Assembly: GCF_030064675.1 (NCBI RefSeq)
Contig: NZ_CP116413.1
Span: forward strand, 6,666,001 to 6,730,000
Direction of reading: 5' to 3'
Length of the DNA stretch: 64,000 bases
Source of the DNA: Crossiella sp. CA-258035
GTDB taxonomy: Bacteria > Actinomycetota > Actinomycetes > Mycobacteriales > Pseudonocardiaceae
Each line of letters begins with the position of its first letter. Position 1 is the first letter of the stretch. This document shows, piece by piece, positions 16,661 to 25,096 of the stretch. The position numbers and the translations under genes were made by a program. The notes beneath the pieces are model-generated. The model was given only the letters and a program-made list of their open reading frames with translations, ran no database searches and was not told the DNA's origin.

Positions 16661-17839
16661 ATGAAAGCTGTGACCTGGCACGGGAAACGCGACATCCGCG
16701 TGGACACCGTGGCCGACCCGGCGCTCACCGAGCCCGACGACGTGATCGTGCGGATCACCTCATCCGGGATCTGCGGCTCGGACCTGCACCTGTACGAGGT
16801 GATGGGCCCGTTCCTGGACCCCGGCGACGTGCTCGGGCACGAGCCGATGGGCATCGTGCAGGAGGTCGGCCCGCAGGTGACCGCGGTCCAGCCGGGCGAC
16901 CGGGTGGTGGTGCCGTTCAACGTCTCCTGCGGCACCTGCTTCATGTGCGGGCAGGGCCTGCACTCCCAGTGCGAGACCACCCAGGTCCGCGAGCAGGGCT
17001 CGGGCGCGGCACTGTTCGGCTACACCAAGCTCTACGGCCAGGTGCCCGGCGGGCAGGCGGAGTACCTGCGGGTGCCCTTCGGCAACCAGCTGCCGATCAA
17101 GGTGCCGCAGGGCCCGCCGGACGACCGGTTCGTCTACCTCTCCGATGTGCTGCCCACCGCGTGGCAGGCGGTGGAGTACGCGGCGATCCCGCCGGGCGGC
17201 AGCGTCGCGGTGCTCGGGCTCGGGCCGATCGGCGACATGGCCACCCGGATCGCCAAACATCGTGGCGCGGAACGGGTCTTCGGCCTGGACCTGGTGCCGG
17301 AACGGCTGGAACGGGCCAGCCGCAACGGGATCGAAGCCATCGACGTGCGCTCGGCCGACCTGCTGGAGCAGATCCGCGACCGCACCGACGGCCGCGGCCC
17401 GGACGCGGTGATCGACGCGGTCGGCATGGAGGCGCACGGTTCCCCGGTCGGCAAGGTCGCCCAGCAGCTCACCGGTCTGCTGCCGGACGCGCTGGCCGCC
17501 AAGCTGATGCGCACCGCGGGCGTGGACCGGTTGCACGCGCTGCACCTGGCCATCGAGCTGGTGCGGCGCGGCGGCACCATCTCGGTCTCCGGCGTCTACG
17601 GCGGCATGGCCGACCCGCTGCCGATGCTCACCCTGTTCGACAAGCAGATCCAGCTGCGCATGGGCCAGGCCAACGTGCACCGCTGGGTGCAGGACATCCT
17701 GCCGCTGCTGGGCGATGACGATCCGCTGGGCACCGAGTCCTTCGCCACCCACCGCGTCCCGCTGGCCGACGCGCCGCGCGCGTACGAGATGTTCCAGAAG
17801 AAGCAGGACGGCGCGATCAAGATCCTGCTGACGCCCTAG
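16661..17839 (+). CDS. Zinc-dependent alcohol dehydrogenase (formaldehyde dehydrogenase-like)
   Basis: The 392-residue MDR protein has catalytic zinc ligands Cys38 (GICGSD) and His60-Glu61 (GHEPMG), a structural zinc lobe with Cys90, Cys93, Cys96 and Cys104, and an NAD-binding GLGPIG motif. The long C-terminal insertion (LLPDALAAKLMRTAG) is typical of the glutathione-independent formaldehyde dehydrogenase-like branch. GGAGGAG sits 4-5 nt before the ATG, a strong ribosome binding site. The stop TAG shares CTAG with the stop of the convergent APH gene. Confidence 0.92.
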   Translation: MKAVTWHGKRDIRVDTVADPALTEPDDVIVRITSSGICGSDLHLYEVMGPFLDPGDVLGHEPMGIVQEVGPQVTAVQPGDRVVVPFNVSCGTCFMCGQGLHSQCETTQVREQGSGAALFGYTKLYGQVPGGQAEYLRVPFGNQLPIKVPQGPPDDRFVYLSDVLPTAWQAVEYAAIPPGGSVAVLGLGPIGDMATRIAKHRGAERVFGLDLVPERLERASRNGIEAIDVRSADLLEQIRDRTDGRGPDAVIDAVGMEAHGSPVGKVAQQLTGLLPDALAAKLMRTAGVDRLHALHLAIELVRRGGTISVSGVYGGMADPLPMLTLFDKQIQLRMGQANVHRWVQDILPLLGDDDPLGTESFATHRVPLADAPRAYEMFQKKQDGAIKILLTP

Positions 17840-18783
17840 CTCCAGCCGAGTCTGCCGCGCAGCCATTCGACGGCCGTGACGCCCTGCGCGCCCTGGAAAG
17901 CGCGCAGGGTCGGCAGGCCCGGCGGATCCGGTTGCAGCGCGCCGCGGACGAAGTACCCGGCGAGCCCGGCCAGCACCGCGTTCACCGCGTCCGGATCCGC
18001 CGTCGCCGCGACGGGATGGGCCAGGAACACCGGGTCCAGCTCCGGTCCGCCCTGCATGCGCACGCTGGGCAGCAGCGCGAGCAGGTCGATCCAGGCCGCG
18101 CCCCGGCAGGCGTGCGGCCAGTCGACCACCACCACCCGGTCCTCGGTCAGCAGCAGGTTGTCCGCGCGCAGGTCGCCGTGCAGCAGCGTGTTCCCGGCCG
18201 CCGCCCCGGGCCAGTGCGACTCCAGCTCGGCCAGCCGGTCCAGGTTCCGCCGCGTCCACGGGTCGAGGCGGTCGTCGGGTTCGGCGGCCAGCCTGCGCCA
18301 GCCGGTGAAGTTGTGCGCGAACTTCTCCTGCGCGGTGGGCACGTCCAGGGGGCAGGGGGTGAGCGCGCCGGCCAGTTCGGCCACCGCGGCCAGCACCCGG
18401 TCCAGCTCTCCGGCCAGCCAGGGCACCGAGGGCTGCCTGCCGTCGATGTCGGCGAACAGCAGCAGGGTCCAGCCGTCCTGGTCGAAGCTGGCCAGCAGCT
18501 CCGGCACCGGGGCCATTGTGGACAGTCCACTGGAGACGATCGCCTCGGCCCGGTGCATCGGCGCGGAGAACCTGTTGGTGTGCCAGTCCACCGCCTTCAC
18601 GAACACCCGCCGCCCGTCGGCCAGCCGCAGTCGCGCCGCCACTCCCGGCGAGAACCCGCCGGTCTGGCTGACCGCCTCGGTCACCGGCGCGCCGAGGAAG
18701 TGCTCGACCGCGGCGCGCAGCGGGGCGGTCACCTCGGACCAGGCTCGGCGGCGACCGGTGGCGGCGGGGGCTGGCTGGCTCAT
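17836..18783 (-). CDS. Aminoglycoside phosphotransferase-like kinase
   Basis: The 315-residue protein has the APH fold: a nucleotide-binding lobe with FVKAVDWH (conserved Lys), the catalytic loop LLHGDLRADNLLL and the metal-binding VVVDWPHA. Members phosphorylate antibiotics, sugars or metabolites; sequence reading alone cannot choose. It does not resemble a known resistance enzyme closely. It is a single gene, divergent from the large TPR gene. Confidence 0.85.
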   Translation of the reverse strand: MSQPAPAATGRRRAWSEVTAPLRAAVEHFLGAPVTEAVSQTGGFSPGVAARLRLADGRRVFVKAVDWHTNRFSAPMHRAEAIVSSGLSTMAPVPELLASFDQDGWTLLLFADIDGRQPSVPWLAGELDRVLAAVAELAGALTPCPLDVPTAQEKFAHNFTGWRRLAAEPDDRLDPWTRRNLDRLAELESHWPGAAAGNTLLHGDLRADNLLLTEDRVVVVDWPHACRGAAWIDLLALLPSVRMQGGPELDPVFLAHPVAATADPDAVNAVLAGLAGYFVRGALQPDPPGLPTLRAFQGAQGVTAVEWLRGRLGWS

Positions 18784-18866
18784 CCCTCCATGGTGCCGGT
18801 ACCGCCAAACAGGTTTCTTTGCGCGTTTCCGGCCCGCGCTCGCGGCGCAGCAGCGATGATCAGGCG

Positions 18867-21800
18867 GTGACAGCGGGCTGGCAGCGGATCAAGGACGAGG
18901 CTCGGGTGCTGCGCGGCGAGGGCAGGCACGCCCGGCTGCGCAGACTGCTCCGCCAGGAGCTGCGGCGACACCCCGAGGACCCCGAGCTGCACATCCAGTA
19001 CGGCCGGACCGCCATGTACATCGGCAGGCTGGAGGACGCCGAAGGGCACTTCCGGCGGGCCGCCGAGCTGGCCCCGGACTCCCCGCGCCCGCACGGCTGG
19101 CTGGCCGCGGTGCTGCACTGGCGCACCCGCTACCACGAGGCGCTGGCCGGGCTGGCCACCGCCCGCGCCCGCTGGCCGGAGGACGCCGGGCTGCGCACCG
19201 CCCAGGCCCGGCTGCACTTCGGGCTCGGCGACCACCGGGCCGCGCTCGCGCTGACCGAACCGGTCGACCCCGCCGCGCCCGGCGGCGAGAACTGCCTGGA
19301 ATGGCGGCTGGCCGCGCTGCGCGCCCTGCACCGGCACCCGGAGGCCGAAGCGCTGGCCAGGGACCACCTCGCCCAGCAGCCCGCCGCGCCGGAGATCCAC
19401 GAGGAGCTGGTGCTCAGCCTGCGCGGGCAGGGCAGGCACACCGAGGCGGTCACCTGCTCCAGTGCGCTGCTGGCGGCGCACCCGCGCTGGATCACCGTGC
19501 TGCTCAACCACGCCGAGACCCTCAACGCGGCCGGTCAGCGCCAAGCCGCGGCCGACCTGCTCGCCGAGCGGGTGCGCGAACGGCCCGGTCAGCACGCGCT
19601 GCGCCAAGGTCTCGGCAAGGCCCTCGACCGTCTGGAGCGGCACGACCTGGCCGCCGAGCAGTTCGCCGTCTCGGTCCGGCTCAACCCAGGGCAGCCCACC
19701 GGCTGGTGGCGCTGGGCCGACTCGCTGCGACAGGCCGACCGGCTGCCCGAGGCCCGCGCGGTGCTGGAGCGCGCGTTGCGCCTGCATCCGGCCGACGTCG
19801 ACATCCGCACCGAGTACGCCGAGCTGGTGCGGGCCGAACAGGACGCGGCGGCCGCGCTGCCAATCGCCGAAGCGACCCTCGGCCTGGACCCGGCCGAGGT
19901 GTGGGCGCCGCAGCTGGTGGCCAGGCTGCGCAGGCAGTGCGGGCAGCGGGATGCGGCCGAGGCGCTGCTGCGCGAGCTGGTCGCGGCCTGGCCCGAGAAC
20001 TCCGACTGCGTGCGCGAGCTGGGCTGGCACCTGCAGTCCACCGGCCGCACCGAGGAAGCGGTGGCGCTCTACCGGACCGTCCTGGACCGCACACCGTCCA
20101 ATGTGGACATCAGCATCCTGCTCGCGCTGACCCTGCGCACACGGAACCGGGCAGGCGAGGCCGTCGCGGCGCTCCGGGACTGCCTGGCCCACCGGCCCCA
20201 GCACGCCGAGCTGTGGCACGAGCTGGGCAACTCGCTGGAACCGCACGGCGACCACGAGGCCGCGGCGCAGGCCCACCGCACCGCCACCGAGCTCGCCCCG
20301 TGGCAGGCCGACGCCTGGCACGCCCGGATCGGCCACCTGCTCGCCCGCGGCCGCCATGCCGAAGCCGAACCGCTGCTGGCCACCGCGCTCACGCACTGCC
20401 CGGACGCCCCGCAGCTGCACCGCAGGCGCATCGCCCTGCTACAGGACACCGCCGCCGACGAGGTCACCGAGGCGGCCCTGCGCGCGGCCATCGAACGCTT
20501 CCCCGGCTCGCCGGAGTTCCCGCTGGACCTGGTGCGGCACCTCGGCTGGAGTGGCCGCCAGCAGGACGCATTGTCCGAAGTGGACAGTCTGCTGGCCGGG
20601 GACCCGGACAACGAAGACCTGCTGTACTGGCGGATCCAGCTGCTGCTCCAGCTGTACCGGCGCGGCGAGGGCCGGGCGGCCGCGGTGGCCGCGCACCAGG
20701 CCCTGCCGGAGTCGGCGCGGCTGAGCTACCTGCACGCCTGGAGCCTGATCGAGATCGACCAGGAGGCCGCGGCCGAACCCGCGCTGGCCGCCGTGCACGC
20801 CGCGCACCCCGATGACCCGGTGATCCTGTGCGGCCTGGTCCGCTGCCTGCGCAGGCTGGGCCGCTGCGCGGAGACCGAACCCCTGCTGCGCGCCGCGCTG
20901 GCCACCGCGCCTGACGAGATCGACCTGCACACCGAGCTCGCCTGGACGCTGGAGCAGCTGTTCCGCTTCGACGAGGCGATCCTGGCCTGCGACCAGGCCC
21001 TGGCCCTGGATCCCGAGCACAACGAGGCCTTCGGCGGCGCGATCCGGTTGCGCTACCAGGCGGGCCGGGCCGCCGAGGCGGACCGGATGGTCGCCGACGC
21101 GGTCAGCCGCAGGCCGTGGGATGCCGGGCTGTGGCAGGAGATCGCCACCGCCCGCTTGGCCGCGCGCAGGCTCGGCGAGGCGGTCGAAGCGGCCAGGAAC
21201 GCCGTGGAGCGGACACCCGGCGACTCCACGCTGTGGCTCCTGCTGGTGCAGACGCTGTCCGAGTCCGGCCGCCCGGCCGAGGCCGCCCAGGCCGCCGCCG
21301 ACGGCATCCGGCTGCACCCGCGCAACCCCCGGCTGCGGGAACGGCAGGCGAGCGCGGTGCGCGCGCAGGGCCGGGAGGCCGAGGCGGAAACCCTGCTGCG
21401 CACCGCCTTCGCCGAACTGCCGGAGGTGACCTCGGTCGGTGTCGACCTGGTCAGCCACCTGCACCGGCACCACCGGCACGACGAGGCGCTGGCCCTGCTG
21501 GATGTCTTGTCCGCCAAGGATCCCGGCCACCACTGGCTGCACTGGCTGCGGATCTGGACCCTGCGCACCGCCTGCCGGTACCCGCAGGCCCGCGCCGCGG
21601 TGGACGCCGCGCTGGAGCGGTTCCCGTGGTCCACCGAGCTGCGCGTGCAGCACGCCCGACTGCTGGTGCGGGAGGGCCGGATCGAGGCGGCGCTGGCCGA
21701 GTACACCGAGATCAACCGGATCGACCCGGCCAACCAACAGGCGCTGTTCGGGCGGCTGAACTGCCTGGACTGGCTGGGCCGCACCGAGGAGGTCACCCGC

Positions 21801-23669
21801 GTACTGCGCGCGGGAGCGCGGGCGCACCCGGACTGGGAGACGCTGCGACTGGACGTGGTGTGGCTGGAACGGCGCCACGGCCGGATCGAGGAAGCCTTCG
21901 CCGAACTGGACCTCATCACCGCGCAACTGCCGCCCAGCAGCGAGATCAGCCAGGCCCGCGCCCGGTTGCTGTTCGACCGCAAGCGGTTCACCGAAGCCAC
22001 CGAGGCGGTCGAGGAAGGGCTCCGGCGCTTCCCCCAGGACCCCGACCTGATGCTGTTGCAGGGCAGCATCCTGGACGGCCAGACCCGCTACGCCGAGGCG
22101 CTGGCCTGCTTCGACCGGCTGCTCGCGCTGCACCCGCTCTCCGTCGGCGCGATCACCGCCAAGTCCGCCACCCTGCGCTCGCTGAGCCGGTTCCGCGAGG
22201 CCAGGGAACTGGTGGAAACCGCGCTCGCGACCCGCCCCAAGCAACCCGAGCTGCTCGCCGAACGCGGCTGGGTGCACCGCGACCAGGGCCGCTCCAGCTT
22301 GGCGCGCAAGGACTTCAGCGCGCTGCTGGAGCTGGCCGAGGAACCGGACGAGCAGGCCGAGGCGCTGCGCGGACTCGGCTGGGTGGACTTCGCCGACGGC
22401 GACTTCCCCGCCGCCGAGACCCGCTTCCGCGCCGCCGCCGCGCTGGTCCCCGAGGACGCCGCGGTCAAGGGCGGGCTGGCCTGGACCCTGGTCCGCGGCG
22501 GCGAACTGGAAGACGAGGAGGAAGCCGAACGGCTCTGCCTGGACGTCCTGGCCCGCGACCCGGCCAACCTGCTCGCGCACACCTGCGCCGGGGTGCTCTA
22601 CGCCCGCCAGCGCGACTACCCCCTCGCTGAGCACCACCTGCGGCGCACGGTGGAGCTGGACCCGTTCAACGGCAGCTACGTCGACCTCGGCGCGCTGCTG
22701 GCCCAGCTGGAACGCTTCCCCGAGGCCGAGGAACTCTTCGAAAAGGCCCTCGCCCGCAACTTCTACGACGCGCAGGCGCACATCGAGCTGGGCAGCCTGC
22801 TGCTGCAACGCGACCAGGACGGCACCGAACCCGGCGCGGACGCCCGCGCCGCCGCCCAGCACTTCCGGCAGGCGCTGCTGTGCGAACCACGCAGCGGCTC
22901 CGCCGCCATCGGCCTCGCCCTCGCGCTGGCCCGCTCCCCCGGTGACCTGGTCGCCGCCGAACGCGTGCTGCGCGAGGCACTGGACCGCACCGACTGCGAC
23001 CACCCGGCCTGGCGGCTGCACCTGACCCTGGCCCGGCTGCTGATCGAACGCGGCGACGCCACCCAGCGCCGCGAGTTCCACCTGGAGGCACTCGCCCTGG
23101 CACAGCAGGCGATCAGCGCGGCCAGCGCGGAGGCCGAGCCGTACTTCGTGGCCGGGGTGGCCGCGTTCAAGATCGGCGAAGGCAGCCCCGAGGTGCAGGC
23201 CCGCCCGGCGCAGCGCCGCCGCGCGGTCCGGTTCCTGCGCCGCTGCCTGGAACGCGACCCCGGGCACATGGAGGCGCGGCGGCTGGTGGAACTGGCCACG
23301 CACAGCCTCGTGGTGGCCCGGCGCAGCCTGCTCGGCAGCGCCGCGCTGGTGCTGGTGGCGACCAGCCTGCTGGTCGCGCTGTGGGCCGGGTTCTTCTTCA
23401 CCGCCAAGGTGAACACGGTCGTGCTGGCCACCCTCACCCCGGTGCTCATCGGCCTGGTCGCACTCGGTTTCCTGCTGCCACTGCTGGTGAAGCTGAAACT
23501 GCCCGGAGGGGTGGAGGCGGACCTGGCGGCCAGCATGAACCAGCTCTCCGCCGGCCCCACCGGCGAGCTGAGCTACGGACCCGGCCGCCTGGTCGGGCAC
23601 CGGGCCGAAGGCCGCCCGGACCGCTCGCTCAACTCCGGGCCACGCGGCGAGCTGCCCCGCCTGGGCTGA
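18867..23669 (+). CDS. Very large tetratricopeptide-repeat protein with C-terminal membrane anchor
   Basis: From the GTG at 18867 this is about 1600 residues, nearly all degenerate TPR units with a 34-residue rhythm (pattern W/L-x-x-G-x-x-A ... A, followed by P). Near the C-terminus (about 1485-1550) are two hydrophobic helices, SAALVLVATSLLVALWAGFF and VVLATLTPVLIGLVALGFLL, followed by a roughly 70-residue cytoplasmic-like tail. The layout suggests a long superhelical scaffold anchored in the membrane. A TTG at 18819 is an alternative start. No partner gene is evident. The 3' end overlaps the convergent membrane-protein gene by 41 bp. Confidence 0.88.
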   Translation: MTAGWQRIKDEARVLRGEGRHARLRRLLRQELRRHPEDPELHIQYGRTAMYIGRLEDAEGHFRRAAELAPDSPRPHGWLAAVLHWRTRYHEALAGLATARARWPEDAGLRTAQARLHFGLGDHRAALALTEPVDPAAPGGENCLEWRLAALRALHRHPEAEALARDHLAQQPAAPEIHEELVLSLRGQGRHTEAVTCSSALLAAHPRWITVLLNHAETLNAAGQRQAAADLLAERVRERPGQHALRQGLGKALDRLERHDLAAEQFAVSVRLNPGQPTGWWRWADSLRQADRLPEARAVLERALRLHPADVDIRTEYAELVRAEQDAAAALPIAEATLGLDPAEVWAPQLVARLRRQCGQRDAAEALLRELVAAWPENSDCVRELGWHLQSTGRTEEAVALYRTVLDRTPSNVDISILLALTLRTRNRAGEAVAALRDCLAHRPQHAELWHELGNSLEPHGDHEAAAQAHRTATELAPWQADAWHARIGHLLARGRHAEAEPLLATALTHCPDAPQLHRRRIALLQDTAADEVTEAALRAAIERFPGSPEFPLDLVRHLGWSGRQQDALSEVDSLLAGDPDNEDLLYWRIQLLLQLYRRGEGRAAAVAAHQALPESARLSYLHAWSLIEIDQEAAAEPALAAVHAAHPDDPVILCGLVRCLRRLGRCAETEPLLRAALATAPDEIDLHTELAWTLEQLFRFDEAILACDQALALDPEHNEAFGGAIRLRYQAGRAAEADRMVADAVSRRPWDAGLWQEIATARLAARRLGEAVEAARNAVERTPGDSTLWLLLVQTLSESGRPAEAAQAAADGIRLHPRNPRLRERQASAVRAQGREAEAETLLRTAFAELPEVTSVGVDLVSHLHRHHRHDEALALLDVLSAKDPGHHWLHWLRIWTLRTACRYPQARAAVDAALERFPWSTELRVQHARLLVREGRIEAALAEYTEINRIDPANQQALFGRLNCLDWLGRTEEVTRVLRAGARAHPDWETLRLDVVWLERRHGRIEEAFAELDLITAQLPPSSEISQARARLLFDRKRFTEATEAVEEGLRRFPQDPDLMLLQGSILDGQTRYAEALACFDRLLALHPLSVGAITAKSATLRSLSRFREARELVETALATRPKQPELLAERGWVHRDQGRSSLARKDFSALLELAEEPDEQAEALRGLGWVDFADGDFPAAETRFRAAAALVPEDAAVKGGLAWTLVRGGELEDEEEAERLCLDVLARDPANLLAHTCAGVLYARQRDYPLAEHHLRRTVELDPFNGSYVDLGALLAQLERFPEAEELFEKALARNFYDAQAHIELGSLLLQRDQDGTEPGADARAAAQHFRQALLCEPRSGSAAIGLALALARSPGDLVAAERVLREALDRTDCDHPAWRLHLTLARLLIERGDATQRREFHLEALALAQQAISAASAEAEPYFVAGVAAFKIGEGSPEVQARPAQRRRAVRFLRRCLERDPGHMEARRLVELATHSLVVARRSLLGSAALVLVATSLLVALWAGFFFTAKVNTVVLATLTPVLIGLVALGFLLPLLVKLKLPGGVEADLAASMNQLSAGPTGELSYGPGRLVGHRAEGRPDRSLNSGPRGELPRLG

Positions 23670-24576
23670 GCAACGCCAAGCCCGCCAGCACGATCGCCAC
23701 CGCCACCGCCGCGGGCACGTGCGGCATCAGGGCCGAGGTGTGCACCAGGTCGGGGACCGCGTGCGCCAGCGCCAGGATCGCGGCCAGCCAGCTGCCCGCC
23801 AGCAGCAGCCACGGCCGGTCCCTGGCCACCACCAGCGCGGCCAGCACCACCGCGGCGGCCACCGTCCAGACGACCGGGGCGCAGAGCCCGCTCGGCAACA
23901 TCATCAGGACCTGCGCCTGCGCCAGCGAGGCCACCGCGGCCAGCAGCACCGCGAGCCCCCAGTGCCGCGGCCGCCCCGGCACCGCCAGCGGCGCCCGCCG
24001 CCAGGCGAGCAGCGCCGCGAGCAGCGTGCAGACCGAGAGCACCCGCCCGGCCCAGGCCGGCCCGAGCGGGTCGTTGACCACCTGGAGCACCAGCGGCACC
24101 CCGGCCAGCGCCACCGCCAGCGGGGCGGCGTACCGGCGGCCCCGCAGCAGCCCGTGCAGCACCGCCAGCCACCCGGCCGTGAACACCAGGTCGCTCGCGA
24201 TCCGGCCCGCGATCTCCTCCCCCAGGCTGAACGACAGCGGCAGGCCGTCGAGCACCGGCGGCGTCCACACCTGCCCCAGGAACAGCGCCGCGCCCACCGA
24301 ACCCATCAGCAGCGCCACCAGCGCCATCCCGGCCTGCACCAGCACCAGCATGCCCACCAGCGCCGCCGCCGCCGGACCGGTCACCGGCGTGACCACCCGC
24401 AGCCGCACCGCCAGCGCGAGCACCGAGAGCCGCTCCCGCAGCGGCAGCACGCCGCGCTCGTCCACCGTGTCCAGCAGCGTCACCACCAGGTCCTCGCCGT
24501 GCGCGGCCCGGTAGTCCGCCGGCAGCACCCGCACCAGCCTGCGGCAGCTCTCCTCGGCCGGCTCCCCGATGTTCAC
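23629..24576 (-). CDS. Multi-spanning membrane protein coupled to PadR regulator
   Basis: The 315-residue protein has a short cytoplasmic N-terminus (CRRLVRVLPADYRAAHGEDLV, a permease-prefix-like segment often found downstream of PadR genes) followed by about seven membrane helices. Its GTG start overlaps the padR stop as GTGA, so it is translated with padR. Proteins with this arrangement are usually annotated as hypothetical or as possible export components; no transporter motif is visible here. Confidence 0.75.
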   Translation of the reverse strand: MNIGEPAEESCRRLVRVLPADYRAAHGEDLVVTLLDTVDERGVLPLRERLSVLALAVRLRVVTPVTGPAAAALVGMLVLVQAGMALVALLMGSVGAALFLGQVWTPPVLDGLPLSFSLGEEIAGRIASDLVFTAGWLAVLHGLLRGRRYAAPLAVALAGVPLVLQVVNDPLGPAWAGRVLSVCTLLAALLAWRRAPLAVPGRPRHWGLAVLLAAVASLAQAQVLMMLPSGLCAPVVWTVAAAVVLAALVVARDRPWLLLAGSWLAAILALAHAVPDLVHTSALMPHVPAAVAVAIVLAGLALLSPGGAARRVARS

Positions 24577-24917
24577 GTCAGCCTCCCCGTGGCCCGGAAC
24601 AACCGCCGCCGCACCAACCGCTGCTTGACCAGCTTCGCCCCCTCGGCCATCCGCTCCGCCGCGGTGCGCACCGCCTCCGCACCCTCGTCGGTGAGCCGGT
24701 AGTAGCGCCGCAACCGGGAGTTCTCCACCTCCTCCCGGTCCAGCGCGACCAGCCCCTGCCGCGCCAGCCGGTCCAGCAGCCCGTACAGCGTCCCCGCCGC
24801 CAGCTGCACCCGGTCCTCGGAGAGCGCCTTGACCTCCTGGATCAGCCCATACCCGTGCCGAGGCTCGTCCGCCAGCGCGGTCAACACCAGAAACGCCTGC
24901 TCAGAGAGACTCTCCAT
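24573..24917 (-). CDS. PadR-family transcriptional regulator
   Basis: The 114-residue protein has the PadR winged helix: FLVLTALADEPRHGYGLI, LAAGTLYGLLDRLARQGLV and the wing SRLRRYYRLTDEG, then a C-terminal dimerisation helix. The ATG at 24917 is preceded by AGGGGC. AT-rich repeats at 24925-24948 just upstream are a likely autoregulatory site. The downstream membrane protein is the expected main target. Confidence 0.93.
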   Translation of the reverse strand: MESLSEQAFLVLTALADEPRHGYGLIQEVKALSEDRVQLAAGTLYGLLDRLARQGLVALDREEVENSRLRRYYRLTDEGAEAVRTAAERMAEGAKLVKQRLVRRRLFRATGRLT

Positions 24918-24924
24918 GCCCCTG

Positions 24925-24948
24925 AATATACAGCGCGCCGATATATAC
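24925..24948 (-). promoter_or_regulatory. Putative PadR operator/promoter region
   Basis: Two AT-rich blocks, AATATAC (24925-24931) and GATATATAC (24940-24948), lie 8-31 bp upstream of the padR ATG in otherwise GC-rich DNA. On the transcribed strand they read as GTATATATC and GTATATT, spaced about 15 bp. PadR regulators typically bind such ATAT-containing repeats in their own promoter. The blocks may also supply the -10 element. Confidence 0.5.
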
Positions 24949-24976
24949 GCAACCGCCCAATACCCGCCCCACAACG

Positions 24977-25084
24977 GCCAACACCCCGTACGAGATCGGC
25001 CAACACGCCGAGAGGCGACAAACCCTCCCGGCGTGTTGGCCGAAGTTGGACGCAGTGTTGGCCGATCTCGTACGGGGTGTTGGC
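24977..25084. repeat. Nested inverted-repeat element with two mutually exclusive hairpins
   Basis: A perfect 30-bp inverted repeat (24977-25006 with 25055-25084, 48-bp spacer) contains the word GGCCAACAC/GTGTTGGCC several times. Inside it a second perfect 15-bp inverted repeat pairs 24996-25010 with 25029-25043. Bases 24996-25006 belong to both stems, so only one structure can form at a time. It lies 12 bp after the beta-propeller gene stop and 60 bp before the padR start, both on the minus strand. It could be a terminator, a conditional switch or a small palindromic mobile element. Confidence 0.85.
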
Positions 25085-25096
25085 GGATCGGGGCGG

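Noticed and set aside
20439-23600. 1053-codon minus-strand open frame opposite the TPR gene
   Set aside because: Composition artefact; no ribosome site and no recognisable motif.
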